A stretch of DNA of 64,000 nt from Archangium minus (lineage in GTDB: Bacteria; Myxococcota; Myxococcia; Myxococcales; Myxococcaceae), in contig NZ_CP043494.1 in assembly GCF_044360475.1 (NCBI RefSeq), positions 9,114,001 through 9,178,000 on the forward strand, given 5' to 3'. The notes under the pieces are model-generated. The model saw only the letters and a list, made by a program, of their open reading frames with translations, was not told where the DNA came from and did no database searches. Below, piece after piece: positions 50,079-59,013 of the stretch. The position numbers and the translations under genes were made by a program. Each line of letters begins with the position of its first letter. The stretch's first letter is position 1.

Positions 50079-50443
50079 CACTACCCTCCTCGGTGCGCAT
50101 CCACCTGGCGAGCCAGCCGGTGGACATGCGCAAGTCCTTCGACGGGCTGTCCTTGCTGGCACGACAGGTCCTGCGAGAGGACCCGCTGAGTGGACACCTC
50201 TTCGTCTTCTTCAACCGCACGCGCGACATGGTGAAGGTGTTGTGGTGGCACTCCGGTGGCTTCTGCCTCTTCTCCAAGCGCCTGGAGAAGGGCAGCTTCC
50301 GCCTGCCGCGCCCGCTACCGGAGGACACGGGCGCCGTCATCCTGGAAGCGGTGGAGCTCACCCTGCTGCTGGAGGGGATTGATTTGAAGGCCAGTGTCCG
50401 CCGGCCTCGCTGGCAGCCCCCACCTGAGAAGTCGGTTGCTTGA
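50072..50443 (+). CDS. tnpB: IS66 accessory protein TnpB
   Basis: 123 residues of the IS66 Orf2 family: VRIHLASQPVDMRKSFDGLS, GHLFVFFNRTRDMVKVLWWH and FSKRLEKGSFRLP are diagnostic. Complete length. It is required with TnpA and TnpC for IS66 transposition in studied members. Confidence 0.95.
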   Translation: MLTLPSSVRIHLASQPVDMRKSFDGLSLLARQVLREDPLSGHLFVFFNRTRDMVKVLWWHSGGFCLFSKRLEKGSFRLPRPLPEDTGAVILEAVELTLLLEGIDLKASVRRPRWQPPPEKSVA

Positions 50444-50479
50444 GAATACCTCTTGCGTCCTGGGTCCGGGTCATGGCTC

Positions 50480-52150
50480 ATGTCCCGGGACATGAGCGGC
50501 GCGGCTCCCGGCAAGAAGACGACGGACGTACACGGCGTGGCGGCGCTGCTGCGCACGCTGCTGGCCGAGGGCCAGGACGAGCAGGTGATTGAGCTGGTGG
50601 TGGGCCTGCTCTCGCAATTGGTGGAGAAGAACACCGAGTTGGAGTTGCGGCTGCGCAAGGCGCTGCGCCAGCGGTTTGGCCGCCAAAGCGAGAAGCTCTC
50701 CGCCGAGCAACTGTCGCTGTTCCTGGAGCAACTGGGCCAGCAGAACGCCGGGGCCCAAGAGGCGGCGCCGCCCCAGGCCGGGGACGCAGGCGTCGCGGCG
50801 GGCTCCACGCCGCCCTCCAAGCCACCCCACAAGGAATCGCGAAAGAAGGAGCGCAAGGGGCACGGGCGCCGCCCGCTGCCCTCCAGCCTGCCGCGCGAGC
50901 AGCGCGTCCACCAGCCCCCGCCCGAGGCGCTGCGGTGCGAGGCATGCGGGCGGGACAAGACGTGCTGTGGCCAGGAGAAGAGTGAGACATTGGAGTGGGT
51001 GCCTGGCCACTTCAAGGTGATTGAGGAGGTACGGCCCAAGTACGCCTGCCGGCCGTGTGGTGACGGGCTGGTGGTGGCGCCTCCCGCCGACAGGGTGATT
51101 GAGGGGGGATTGCCCGGACCGGGCCTGGTGGCCCACGTCCTCGTCTCCAAATTCAAGGACCACCTGCCGCTGCACCGGCTGAGCGGCATCTACGCGCGCC
51201 ATGGCGTGCAGCTGCGTACCTCGACGCTCTCGGACTGGGTGGCCGCGGGCGCCGACACCCTCCAGCCGCTGGCCCGGGAGGTGGCCCAACGGGCGCTGGC
51301 CTCGCACGTGCTGCAGAGCGACGATACGCACCTGAAGGTGCTCGACAGAGAGCACCCCAACGGACTCAAGCGCGGGCACATGTGGGTGTACTTGGGGGAC
51401 ACCACCTGGGCGGCCTTCGTCTACACGCCGGACTGGAAGGAAGAAGGGCCCCTGTCCTTCCTGGACAAGCGTGAGGGCTGGCTGCTGGTGGACGGGTACA
51501 AGGGCTACGACAAGCTGTTTACCCGCCAGGGCGCCACCGCGGTGGAGGTGGGGTGCTGGAGCCATGCCCGTCGCTACTTCGTCGAGGCCTTGGACGCCGG
51601 TGACACACGAGCGGCGCTGCCGCTCTCTCTCATCGGCCGGCTCTTCGAGGTGGAGCGCGAAGCCGACGAGCAGCAGGTGGAGGAGACCGAGCGGCTGCGC
51701 AGGCGTGACACGCTCTCACGCGCTGTCACGGAGCAACTGGGGCGCTGGATGGCCGAAGTCTACAACCGGGAGCCGCCGAAGAGTCCGCTGGCACGGGCGT
51801 GCCGCTACGCCATCAACCAGTGGAAGTCGCTGACGCGCTTCATGGAGGACGCGCGCCTGCCGCTGCACAACAACGCCTCGGAGCTGCGGCTGCGGGAGAT
51901 TGCCGTCGGCAGGAAGAACTACCTTTTCGCCGGCAGCGACGCGGGAGCCGAGCGCGCCGCGTGCGTGTACACGCTGGTGGCCACGTGCGTGCTGGCCGGG
52001 GTGGAGCCGTGGGCGTACCTGGCTGACGTGCTGGAGAAGCTCGCCCAGGGCTGGCCGCAGCGCCGTCTCGAGGAACTGCTGCCGCCCATGTGGAAGGCCG
52101 CGCGCGCGGCTGCCTCGCAGACGCCCTCCACCTCTTCTGCCGCGACCTGA
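50480..52150 (+). CDS. tnpC: IS66 transposase TnpC (DDE)
   Basis: About 556 residues. A leucine-rich coiled start, a Lys/Arg linker, a zinc-binding domain (CEACGRDKTC...CRPCG) and the DDE transposase core (VLQSDDTHLKV, LLVDGYKGYDKLF, the NNASELRLREIAVGRKNYLF end) are all present and uninterrupted. ATG 50480 or 50492 is the likely start; an upstream in-frame start at 50453 is possible. Confidence 0.93.
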   Translation: MSRDMSGAAPGKKTTDVHGVAALLRTLLAEGQDEQVIELVVGLLSQLVEKNTELELRLRKALRQRFGRQSEKLSAEQLSLFLEQLGQQNAGAQEAAPPQAGDAGVAAGSTPPSKPPHKESRKKERKGHGRRPLPSSLPREQRVHQPPPEALRCEACGRDKTCCGQEKSETLEWVPGHFKVIEEVRPKYACRPCGDGLVVAPPADRVIEGGLPGPGLVAHVLVSKFKDHLPLHRLSGIYARHGVQLRTSTLSDWVAAGADTLQPLAREVAQRALASHVLQSDDTHLKVLDREHPNGLKRGHMWVYLGDTTWAAFVYTPDWKEEGPLSFLDKREGWLLVDGYKGYDKLFTRQGATAVEVGCWSHARRYFVEALDAGDTRAALPLSLIGRLFEVEREADEQQVEETERLRRRDTLSRAVTEQLGRWMAEVYNREPPKSPLARACRYAINQWKSLTRFMEDARLPLHNNASELRLREIAVGRKNYLFAGSDAGAERAACVYTLVATCVLAGVEPWAYLADVLEKLAQGWPQRRLEELLPPMWKAARAAASQTPSTSSAAT

Positions 52151-52240
52151 GCACCGCCCATCCCCGTCGGCAGACCGGCGGGCGGCGCACCCGTTATCAC
52201 ATCTGCGCCGCCCCCCTGCACCGCTCTGCCGAGTGGATAC

Positions 52241-52430
52241 GTCCCACGAAGAGCAGCGACGCCGTGTCATGGCCGTCGAGCTGGGCGGTCAGCGCACTGA
52301 CGCCAAGCTCGTACGCCGCGTGGACGCCGGCGAGGGCGATGGACGCCTGGGCGTCGTAGTGGGCGGCGCGGTCGGCGCCAAAGCCCGGCACGAGGTGGTG
52401 GACGGAGGGGGCGGGATGTTCGTGAGCCAT
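52241..52430 (-). pseudogene. Class I SAM-dependent methyltransferase, N-terminal part (split by IS66)
   Basis: 63 codons from ATG 52430 (MAHEHPAPSVHHLVPGFGAD then ELGVSALTAQLDGHDTASLL) up to the target duplication at 52241-52248. The His-rich start and HLVPGF...RAAHYDAQA pattern precede motif I, which resumes at 49627 on the far side of the IS66 element. Confidence 0.85.
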
Positions 52431-52714
52431 GACGTGTCCTCGGAAGGCCTGCGAGAGGCGGGTGCTTGGATTGGAGGATGCGTTGGGGCCCCGATGAAGG
52501 GGAGAGCGGGGATTCTGGCCGGATCGGCTGAAATTTCGGTCCCGCCAAGCGTCACCACGGTGTCGTGATGGATGACGCGATCGTGGCCGTTCTCCGGTAG
52601 CCCCGCCTCCCGCTCACGCCTTCAAGGGGCGGCTCGCCGGGCGGGCGAGGAACTGCTCCACCTGTCCGTCTAGCCCGGCAGCCCTCCAGCACGGTCTCGA
52701 ACAGGGGCCTCCCC

Positions 52715-53119
52715 CTAAGGGGACGACTTTGGAAGAAAAGAGTTCTGTCCAGCCGCAACAAACCAGTCGCCGTTGTGCTTCGTCATCACGAAGAGTGCCA
52801 CACTCCCCTGCCCTCCCTCGATGACCTGCCCCTCCTTCGTGATCGGGAACTGACGGATGTTCACCACGGCGACATCGGTCTTGAGAAACGAGATGTCCTC
52901 CACCACGTAACGTGCATACGAATCCTGAAGCGCGCTCGCGAATGCCTTTCTCCCGAACCGGAGGATTTCATCCTTCCCCTTGAGACGCATGCCGGCAACA
53001 TTCACCCAGACGACATCCTGGGTGTAACGATGCACGAGCGCCTCGGCATCGTGGCGATTGAAGGCACTCTCGACTCCCGCGACCGCCTTCTTGATGTGTT
53101 CCAGCTCTTGAGCTTCCAT
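52715..53119 (-). CDS. SgcJ/EcaC-type NTF2-like protein
   Basis: 134 residues of the SnoaL/DUF4440 NTF2-like superfamily: AVAGVESAFNRHDAEALVHR, DVVWVNVAGMRLKGKDEILR and the C-terminal WFVAAGQNSFL. The activity is unknown for most members. ATG 53119 has GGGAG upstream; a longer frame to 53179 lacks one. It is divergent from the HxlR regulator, which probably controls it. Confidence 0.8.
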   Translation of the reverse strand: MEAQELEHIKKAVAGVESAFNRHDAEALVHRYTQDVVWVNVAGMRLKGKDEILRFGRKAFASALQDSYARYVVEDISFLKTDVAVVNIRQFPITKEGQVIEGGQGSVALFVMTKHNGDWFVAAGQNSFLPKSSP

Positions 53120-53230
53120 TTTTGACTCCCGGCCTCTTCCGCGGCCCGTGCGATCCTGGAAGAAACGTATCCCGCCCATCCAGCAAGTGCCCGCTTACAA
53201 TTTCGTCAGTAACTCCCGGTGGAGACCTCC

Positions 53231-53620
53231 ATGAGGAAAACAAGCTCGACGAACTTCAAGAACGAGAGAACTCTGGACGAGAGCTGCCCCCTCGCCTATG
53301 CGATTCGCCTCATCGGTCATCGCTGGAAGCCTCACATTCTTTGGGATCTCTTCTCCGGCCCTAAGCGGTTCAGTGAGATGAAGGCGAGAACGGAGGGCAT
53401 TTCCGAGCGGATGCTGGCATCCCAGCTCAAGCAACTGGAGGCGGATGGACTGATCGAAAAGCTTCCGATCAGCCCAGGAGCACGTGTTGCGAAGTACCGC
53501 ATCAGCCAGGAGGGACAACAGCTTCAACCCCTCCTTCTCGAACTTGCCAGATGGGGGCAGAAACACCGCGCCACCCAGCAGGACAGCGTACGACGTCAGC
53601 GCGAGCCCGCCCGGAACTGA
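53231..53620 (+). CDS. HxlR-family transcriptional regulator
   Basis: 129 residues, a single winged-helix of the HxlR type: CPLAYAIRLIGHRWKPHILW, DLFSGPKRFSEMKARTEGIS, ERMLASQLKQLEADGLIEK. ATG 53231 is chosen because GGAG stands six bases before it; GTG 53219 is also in frame. The divergent NTF2-like gene is the likely target. Confidence 0.88.
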   Translation: MRKTSSTNFKNERTLDESCPLAYAIRLIGHRWKPHILWDLFSGPKRFSEMKARTEGISERMLASQLKQLEADGLIEKLPISPGARVAKYRISQEGQQLQPLLLELARWGQKHRATQQDSVRRQREPARN

Positions 53621-53639
53621 GCTCGCGGAGCAGGGCTCA

Positions 53640-54101
53640 TCACGACGGGTCCGGGTCGAGCAGCCTCGGGCCCGGCCCCTGCTCGGAGAGCTCGTCCCAG
53701 GGGTTGCGAAGTGGGCACGAGGCCAGCGACAAGCAGCCGCAGCCGATGCAGCTGTCCAGCTGGTCGCGCAGCCGCGTCAGCCGCTGGATGCGGCCATCCA
53801 GCTCGGCCCTCCACGAAGCAGACAGCCTGGCCCAGTCCTCAACGGTGGGTGTACGGCCCTCTGGTAGCGACTGTAGGGCCTCTCGGATGGTCGCAAGGGG
53901 GATACCCGCGCGCTGCGCCACCTTGATGACGGCCACCCGGCGCAGCACGTCCCGCGAGTAACGGCGATGGTTGCCGGAGTTGCGCCAGCCGGTAATGAGC
54001 CCCTGCGCCTCGTAGAAGTGGAGGGTGGAGACAGCCACCCCGCTGCGCGCCGCCACCTCGCCGACGCTGAGCTCCTTCGTAAAATGCGTGCACCGGACCA
54101 T
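53640..54101 (-). CDS. soxR: SoxR redox regulator with its first codons replaced by IS21
   Basis: MerR-family redox sensor: HTH (KELSVGEVAARSGVAVSTLH), a dimer helix and the [2Fe-2S] ligands CIGCGCLSLASC (C-x2-C-x-C-x5-C). The native start, MGRIDPKHFTKEL, is split: MGRIDPK lies at 56864 downward, beyond the IS21 element. The element end supplies ATG GTC CGG TGC ACG in frame, so a 153-residue protein MVRCTHFTKELSV can still be made if transcribed. All DNA-binding and cluster residues are kept. The regulator is now 2.75 kb from its own box and target promoter. Confidence 0.85.
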   Translation of the reverse strand: MVRCTHFTKELSVGEVAARSGVAVSTLHFYEAQGLITGWRNSGNHRRYSRDVLRRVAVIKVAQRAGIPLATIREALQSLPEGRTPTVEDWARLSASWRAELDGRIQRLTRLRDQLDSCIGCGCLSLASCPLRNPWDELSEQGPGPRLLDPDPS

Positions 54102-56837
54102 GTGGAACACCGATTCCGGGGCAAGTGGAACACTGATTCCGGAGCATGTGGAACGCCCATTCCGGCCATGTGGAACACCGATTCCGGGGCAAGTGGAACG
54201 CACTCTGGAAGTAGGTGGCAGGATGGGAAACCCAGTGGAGCGTTGACGGTGCTGGACGAGCCGCCGCCTCTGACCTCCCCTCAAGGAGGTGTTGATGGCG
54301 GCAGAGAGGCTGTCCATGCGCAAGCTGAGAGAGTTGTTGAGGCAGAGGTTGGAGCTGAAGCTGTCGGTGCGGGAGATTGCCCGGAGCCTGGGAATCGGCG
54401 TGGGCACGGTCAACCGCTACCTGTACCGGGCGCAGGCGGCGAAGCTGACGAGCTGGCCGCTGCCGCCGGAACTGGACAACGACACCGCCCTCACGGCGCT
54501 GCTGTTCGCGGATGAGGGCAAGGTGGTGGCGAGCCGGCCCGAGCCGGACTGGGCGCATGTGCACGCGGAACTCAGGCGCAAGGGCGTCACCAAGTTACTG
54601 TTGTGGCAGGAGTACCGGGAGGAGCACCCGGAGGGCTACCAGTACAGCCAGTTCTGCGAGCGCTACGCGCGATGGGCCAAGAGCGTGAGCGTCACCATGC
54701 GCCAGGAGCACCGGGCCGGGGAAAAGTGCTTCATGGACTTCAGCGGCGATGGGCTGCAAGTCCACGACGCGGTGAGCGGCGAGGTGCGGGTGGCGAAGCT
54801 GTACGTGGCGGTGCTGGGGGCGAGCAACTACACGTACGTGGAGCCCGTCTTCAGCGAGGACGTGGGCACGTGGGTGGGGTGCAACCAGAGGGCGTTCGCG
54901 TACTTCGGAGGGGTGCCGGAGATGGCGGTGCCCGACAACCTGAAGGCGGCAGTGACGCGAGCCAACCGGTACGAGCCGGACATCAACCCCAGCTACGCGG
55001 ACATGGCGCGGCACTACGGCTTCGCGGTGGTGCCGGCGAGGCCGCGCAAGCCGCGGGACAAGGCGAAGGCGGAGAACGGGGTGCTGCTGGCCGAGAGGTG
55101 GATTCTGGCGGCGCTGCGCAACCGGCGCTTCGCCTCGCTGGGTGAGGTGCGCGAGGCGGTGGCGGAGCTGCTGGAGAAGTTGAACACGAGGCCCATGCGT
55201 AAGCTGGGCAAGAGCCGCCGGCAACTCTTCGAGGAGGTGGAGAGGGCGGCCCTCAAACCGCTGCCGGACAAGCCCTACGAGCTGGCGCACTGGAAGAAGG
55301 CGCGCGTCAACGTGGACTACCACGTGGAGCTGGAGGGGCACTGCTACAGCGTGCCGTACGGGCTGGTGGGGCAGCAGGTGGAGGTGCGCTACACGCCCTC
55401 GTGCGTGGAGGTGTTGCTGGGCGGCCGGCGCGTGGCCAGCCACGTGCGCAGCCAGCAGCGCGGAGGCTTCACCACGCTGGCCGAACACATGCCCAAGAGT
55501 CACCGCGCACATGCGGAGTGGACGCCGAGCCGGATTCTCTCGTGGGCCTCCACGCTGGGCCCCAGCACGGCGGCGCTGGTGGAGGAGCTGATGAAGCGCC
55601 GGCCCCACCCCGAGCAGGGCTTCCGCTCGGCCCTGGGCGTCATCCGTCTGGCTGAGCGCCACGGGCCACAACGCGTGGAGAAGGCGTGCGCCAGGGCCGT
55701 GCGCCACCGCGCCTACAGTTACAAGTCCGTGGCCGCCATCCTCCAGCACCACCTCGAGGAGATGGAGTCGGCACCCGAGGACAAAGGCCCGCTGCCCGCG
55801 CACGAGAACGTGCGCGGCGCCGACTACTACCACTGACACTTCCCGCGCCCGGCCACGGTGCGCGGACAGAGCTCCGCGGTGCCAGCCTTCGCGGCCCGGT
55901 GCCTCGGAGTACGCCTGCGCGCGCCCTTCGGGCGCGCTCCGGCGCGGCAACACCCAACAACCCCAACGAGGAGAAGAGACGATGCTGGTGGAACAGACGC
56001 TGGAGAAGCTCAACGCGATGAAGTTGTACGGCATGGCCCACTACCTACGCACCTGGACGGAGCGGACAGCCGACAAGGAGGTGGGCCCGACGGACCTGGT
56101 GGGCCTGCTGGTGGATGCCGAGTGGGTGCACCGGGAGAACAAGAAGCTCACCTCGCGCCTGCGCACCGCGCGGCTGCGCCAGACGGCGTGCCTGGAGGAC
56201 ATCGACTACGGCCTGGCGCGGGGGCTGACCAAGGCCCAGGTGCTGGAGCTGTCCACCTCACGCTGGGTGGCGCAGGCGCAGAACGTGCTGGTGACGGGCC
56301 CCACCGGCGTGGGCAAGAGCTTCCTGGCGTGCGCGCTGGGACAGAGGGCGTGCCGCGACGGTTACGGCGTGGTGTACCGCCGCGCCTCGCGTCTCTTCGA
56401 CGAGCTGGCGCAGGCTCGTGCCGACGGCACCTACCCGCACCTGCTGCGCAGGCTCGCCAAGGCCCAGGTGCTGATTCTCGACGACTTCGGCCTGGAGCCC
56501 CTGGGCGCCAGCGAGCGCAAGGAACTGCTGGAAGTGTTGGAGGACAGGTATGGCTCCGGTGCCACCGTGGTGACCTCCCAGCTTGATACGAAGGACTGGC
56601 ACGCGGTGATTGGCGACGCCACCGTGGCCGATGCCATCCTCGACCGGCTGGTGCACAACGCCCATCGCCTCAAGCTCACCGGCGACTCGGTGCGCGACCC
56701 GGAAAGGAATTTGACCCGGTCCAAGAAGGGGCGAAGTGAACCCCGGCCAGCGTCGCTGACGCTCCGACTGTTCCACATGGCCGGAACGGGTGTTCCACTT
56801 CGCCCGGAATGGGTGTTCCACTTCGCCGGAATACGCA
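54088..56837 (+). mobile_element. IS21-family insertion sequence (about 2750 bp) inside soxR
   Basis: GTAAAATGC at 54079-54087 recurs at 56838-56846, giving a 9-bp (or 8-bp) target duplication. Multiple terminal repeats of the unit TGTGGAACACCGATTCCGG occur at the left (about five, 54100-54205) and in inverse at the right (three, 56768-56837), typical of IS21. It carries istA and istB, both open. The outermost bases read TGCACC inward at the left and TGCGTA at the right. Confidence 0.88.
54295..55836 (+). CDS. istA: IS21 transposase IstA
   Basis: 513 residues. An N-terminal HTH (LKLSVREIARSLGIGVGTVN), an rve integrase core with the catalytic acids (EKCFMDFSGD, AVPDNLKAAV, DKAKAENGVLLAE), then the IstA C-terminal beta region with VDYHVELEGHCYSVPYGLVG. 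ATG 54295 follows AAGGAGG. It appears intact. Confidence 0.95.
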   Translation: MAAERLSMRKLRELLRQRLELKLSVREIARSLGIGVGTVNRYLYRAQAAKLTSWPLPPELDNDTALTALLFADEGKVVASRPEPDWAHVHAELRRKGVTKLLLWQEYREEHPEGYQYSQFCERYARWAKSVSVTMRQEHRAGEKCFMDFSGDGLQVHDAVSGEVRVAKLYVAVLGASNYTYVEPVFSEDVGTWVGCNQRAFAYFGGVPEMAVPDNLKAAVTRANRYEPDINPSYADMARHYGFAVVPARPRKPRDKAKAENGVLLAERWILAALRNRRFASLGEVREAVAELLEKLNTRPMRKLGKSRRQLFEEVERAALKPLPDKPYELAHWKKARVNVDYHVELEGHCYSVPYGLVGQQVEVRYTPSCVEVLLGGRRVASHVRSQQRGGFTTLAEHMPKSHRAHAEWTPSRILSWASTLGPSTAALVEELMKRRPHPEQGFRSALGVIRLAERHGPQRVEKACARAVRHRAYSYKSVAAILQHHLEEMESAPEDKGPLPAHENVRGADYYH

Positions 56838-56899
56838 GTAAAATGCTTCGGATCGATTCGTCCCATGCGCTCTCACCTCTTGACCTCAAGTATTGTTGA
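55982..56899 (+). CDS. istB: IS21 helper ATPase IstB, frame running into host DNA
   Basis: AAA+ helper: NVLVTGPTGVGKSFLACALG (Walker A), VLILDDFGLEPL (Walker B) and TSQLDTKDWHAVIGDATVAD. The normal core ends near residue 245; the frame continues through the terminal repeats and across the IS end at 56837 to a stop at 56897-56899 in the former soxR promoter, so about 20 residues are host-encoded. ATG 55982 has GAGGAG upstream. Confidence 0.9.
   Translation: MLVEQTLEKLNAMKLYGMAHYLRTWTERTADKEVGPTDLVGLLVDAEWVHRENKKLTSRLRTARLRQTACLEDIDYGLARGLTKAQVLELSTSRWVAQAQNVLVTGPTGVGKSFLACALGQRACRDGYGVVYRRASRLFDELAQARADGTYPHLLRRLAKAQVLILDDFGLEPLGASERKELLEVLEDRYGSGATVVTSQLDTKDWHAVIGDATVADAILDRLVHNAHRLKLTGDSVRDPERNLTRSKKGRSEPRPASLTLRLFHMAGTGVPLRPEWVFHFAGIRSKMLRIDSSHALSPLDLKYC
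56838..56866 (-). pseudogene. soxR: Orphaned 5' end of soxR
   Basis: ATG at 56864-56866 encodes MGRIDPKHFT up to the IS21 junction; the same residues HFT are then duplicated at the other side of the element and continue KELSVGEVA. This shows exactly where soxR began. Confidence 0.8.
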
Positions 56900-56910
56900 G
56901 GTCCTAGAGA
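56880..56910 (+). promoter_or_regulatory. SoxR-type promoter with soxbox
   Basis: -35 TTGACC (56880-56885), a 19-bp spacer and -10 TAGAGA (56905-56910). MerR-family activators work on such over-long 19-bp spacers. The spacer carries the palindrome ACCTCAA...TTGAGGT, matching the SoxR box CCTCAAGTTAACTTGAGG. The likely target is the FMN reductase at 57103. Confidence 0.8.
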
Positions 56911-57102
56911 AAAGGGTATGGATTTTCCAACCCCAGAGAGCCTATCCGCCCGCCTGCCCCCCATCCAACGTCCCGATGCCTGGCCGAATGGACGGACGCC
57001 GCGGCACACCGGCACCGCGTGCGGCACCGCCCCTACCGGGCCTGGCCCTGCCTCTGGCCACAACCTGACGCGCACACGAACCTGACAAGGAGTGGAATCC
57101 CC

Positions 57103-57669
57103 ATGGAACGAAAGATGAAGGTCGCATTGATTTACGGCAGCAACCGCGAGGGACGATTCTGCGACACGGTGGCGAAGTGGGCCGCCGCCGAAATTGCCCG
57201 GCAGGGCATGTTCACCGTGGAAGTGGTGGATCCGGCAGCCCTAGAGCTCCCCGGACGATATGAACAGAAGGCCGGCGCCGAAGTGCTCGCACTGAATGAG
57301 CGCCTCGCGGGAGCGGACGCGTTCATTGTCGTCACGCCAGAGTACAACCACGGCTATCCCGCATCGCTCAAGCTCCTCATCGACGCGGTCCACACGCCCT
57401 GGCAGGCCAAACCCGTGGCGTTCGTCTCCTATGGAGGCATTTCGGGAGGCCTGCGCGCCGTGGAGCAACTGCGCCAGGTTTTCGCGGAGCTGCACGCGGT
57501 CACCCTCCGAGACTGTGTGAGCTTCAGCAATGCCTGGCAGCAGTTCAACGAGGCCGGCGAGCTGCGCGAACCTGAACCCGCCCGGAAGGCCATGGCCCTG
57601 ATGCTCTCACGGCTCGGTTGGTGGACCAAGGCCCTGCGCGACGCACGGGAGGCCACCCCATACAAGTAG
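57103..57669 (+). CDS. NAD(P)H-dependent FMN reductase
   Basis: 188 residues of the flavodoxin-like NADPH-dependent FMN reductase family: LIYGSNREGRFCDTVAKWAA (FMN phosphate loop), VVTPEYNHGYPASLKLLIDA (the family PEYN motif) and VSYGGISGG. It supplies reduced flavin or reduces quinones. ATG 57103 has AAGGAG ten bases upstream; ATG 57115 is possible. It lies under a SoxR-type promoter, consistent with induction by redox cyclers. Confidence 0.9.
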   Translation: MERKMKVALIYGSNREGRFCDTVAKWAAAEIARQGMFTVEVVDPAALELPGRYEQKAGAEVLALNERLAGADAFIVVTPEYNHGYPASLKLLIDAVHTPWQAKPVAFVSYGGISGGLRAVEQLRQVFAELHAVTLRDCVSFSNAWQQFNEAGELREPEPARKAMALMLSRLGWWTKALRDAREATPYK

Positions 57670-57703
57670 GCGAGTAGCACGACCCGGCACGAACACCTTC
57701 CCC

Positions 57704-58738
57704 TCACTCCGACCGAATGGAGGTGCTCGCGGGAGCGCGGGCCGCGTTCGCGGCGATGGCTTCAACGATCTGCGGCCACACCTCCCGTGGAAGGTCATGT
57801 CCCAGGCCTTCCACCACGAGTAGCTCGGCTCCTGGAATGGAGCGCGCCGTGTCGATACCCGCCTCCACCGGTATCACCGGATCCTCCTTGCCGTGGATGA
57901 CCAAGGTGGGAGCCCTGACGGATGCGAGCGCCTGCTTGCGGCTCCCCGAAGCCATGATGGCGGCCTGCTGCCGGATGGTCCCCTCCGGGTCGTAGCAACG
58001 GTCATAACTGAGGGTCAGCTTCTTGCGGAGCCCGGCCTCGTCAAGCGGGAAGCCCGGGCTGGCGATCGCTCGGAAAAGCCTCATGGACTGCTCGATGGCC
58101 TGCTCCCGGTCTCGTGCCGGCTCCTGCCTGAACAGGGGCAGCAGCTCGGGCTTGGGACCCGGCAGGCTCGGGTCGCTCGTGGTCGACATGAGCGAGGTCA
58201 GGGAGAGCACGCGCTCGGGGTGGCGGATGGCGAGCTCTTGCGCGATCATGCCTCCCATCGACAAGCCCACCACGTGGGCCGCCTTGATCCCCAGTGCATC
58301 GAGCAGGCCCGCCGCATCCGCCGCCATATCTGACAGCAGGTACGGCACGTCAGGCTGGCGGCCGGAGGTGGCTCCTTGAGAGGACAGCGCCTCCGAGGGC
58401 ACACCAGCCGAGCGGAAGTGCGTTGACCGCCCCACGTCCCGGTTATCGAAGCGGATGACACGGAAGCCGCGCTGGACCAGTTGCTCGATGAACTCCTCGT
58501 CCCAGAACACCATCTGCACGCTCACCCCCATGATGAGCAGCAGGGGTGGATTCCCCTCCTTCCCGAAGGTCTCGTATTCGATGTCGATGCCGTTGGCGCG
58601 CACGCTGTGCCAGGGCTGGCAGCTCGCCGGGGGCTGACTGTCCCTCCGAGGCGAGTGTCCGCATGCCCCCAGCAATACGAGGCAGGTCAAGGCCAAGTCT
58701 CTCCGTGGAGAGAGCCGGAGACGTTGCTCGTGCTTCAC
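57704..58738 (-). CDS. Alpha/beta hydrolase lipoprotein
   Basis: 344 residues from GTG 58738 (after AGGAGG). The lipoprotein signal ends LVLLGAC. The alpha/beta hydrolase fold has the nucleophile elbow GLSMGG, the acid HGKEDPVIP and the catalytic His GLGHDLP. The oxyanion region NPPLLLIMG and the RFDNRDVGRS strand match the aclacinomycin-methylesterase/RdmC-like group. The substrate is unknown; probably anchored at the cell surface. Confidence 0.85.
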   Translation of the reverse strand: MKHEQRLRLSPRRDLALTCLVLLGACGHSPRRDSQPPASCQPWHSVRANGIDIEYETFGKEGNPPLLLIMGVSVQMVFWDEEFIEQLVQRGFRVIRFDNRDVGRSTHFRSAGVPSEALSSQGATSGRQPDVPYLLSDMAADAAGLLDALGIKAAHVVGLSMGGMIAQELAIRHPERVLSLTSLMSTTSDPSLPGPKPELLPLFRQEPARDREQAIEQSMRLFRAIASPGFPLDEAGLRKKLTLSYDRCYDPEGTIRQQAAIMASGSRKQALASVRAPTLVIHGKEDPVIPVEAGIDTARSIPGAELLVVEGLGHDLPREVWPQIVEAIAANAARAPASTSIRSE

Positions 58739-59013
58739 GTTCTCATCCTCCTGGAGGGGCTCCGTCGTCCCTGGCGCAGTGTCTCTGTACTTGGAGAGAC
58801 ACTGCATGCGCCCTGCTCCGGCGGAGGAAGGTATCCCGCCACCCCTGAGCGGGAAGGGTCGCTCCGGTGAACATGTCCAAGCTGAACACAGCGACGTGAC
58901 GGCAGGGGGAAACGTGCTACCCAACCGGCAGCACCCTCATACCTACGGACAGGCTGAGCGGCTCCTCTTCAGCACGGCCCCGAGCCGGCGCAGGCCTGTG
59001 CACGGTCCTCGGC

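Larger units (their letters stand above)
49628..52240 (+). mobile_element. Complete IS66-family insertion sequence (2613 bp) with 8-bp target duplication
   Basis: Left end GTAAGCGCTCGGTGGACC; right end, read inward, GTATCCACTCGGCAGAG: imperfect terminal repeats with the family GTA opening. GTCCCACG occurs at 49620-49627 and again at 52241-52248, the 8-bp duplication typical of IS66. It contains tnpA, tnpB and tnpC in order and undamaged, so it may be mobile. It lies inside a methyltransferase gene. Confidence 0.9.
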
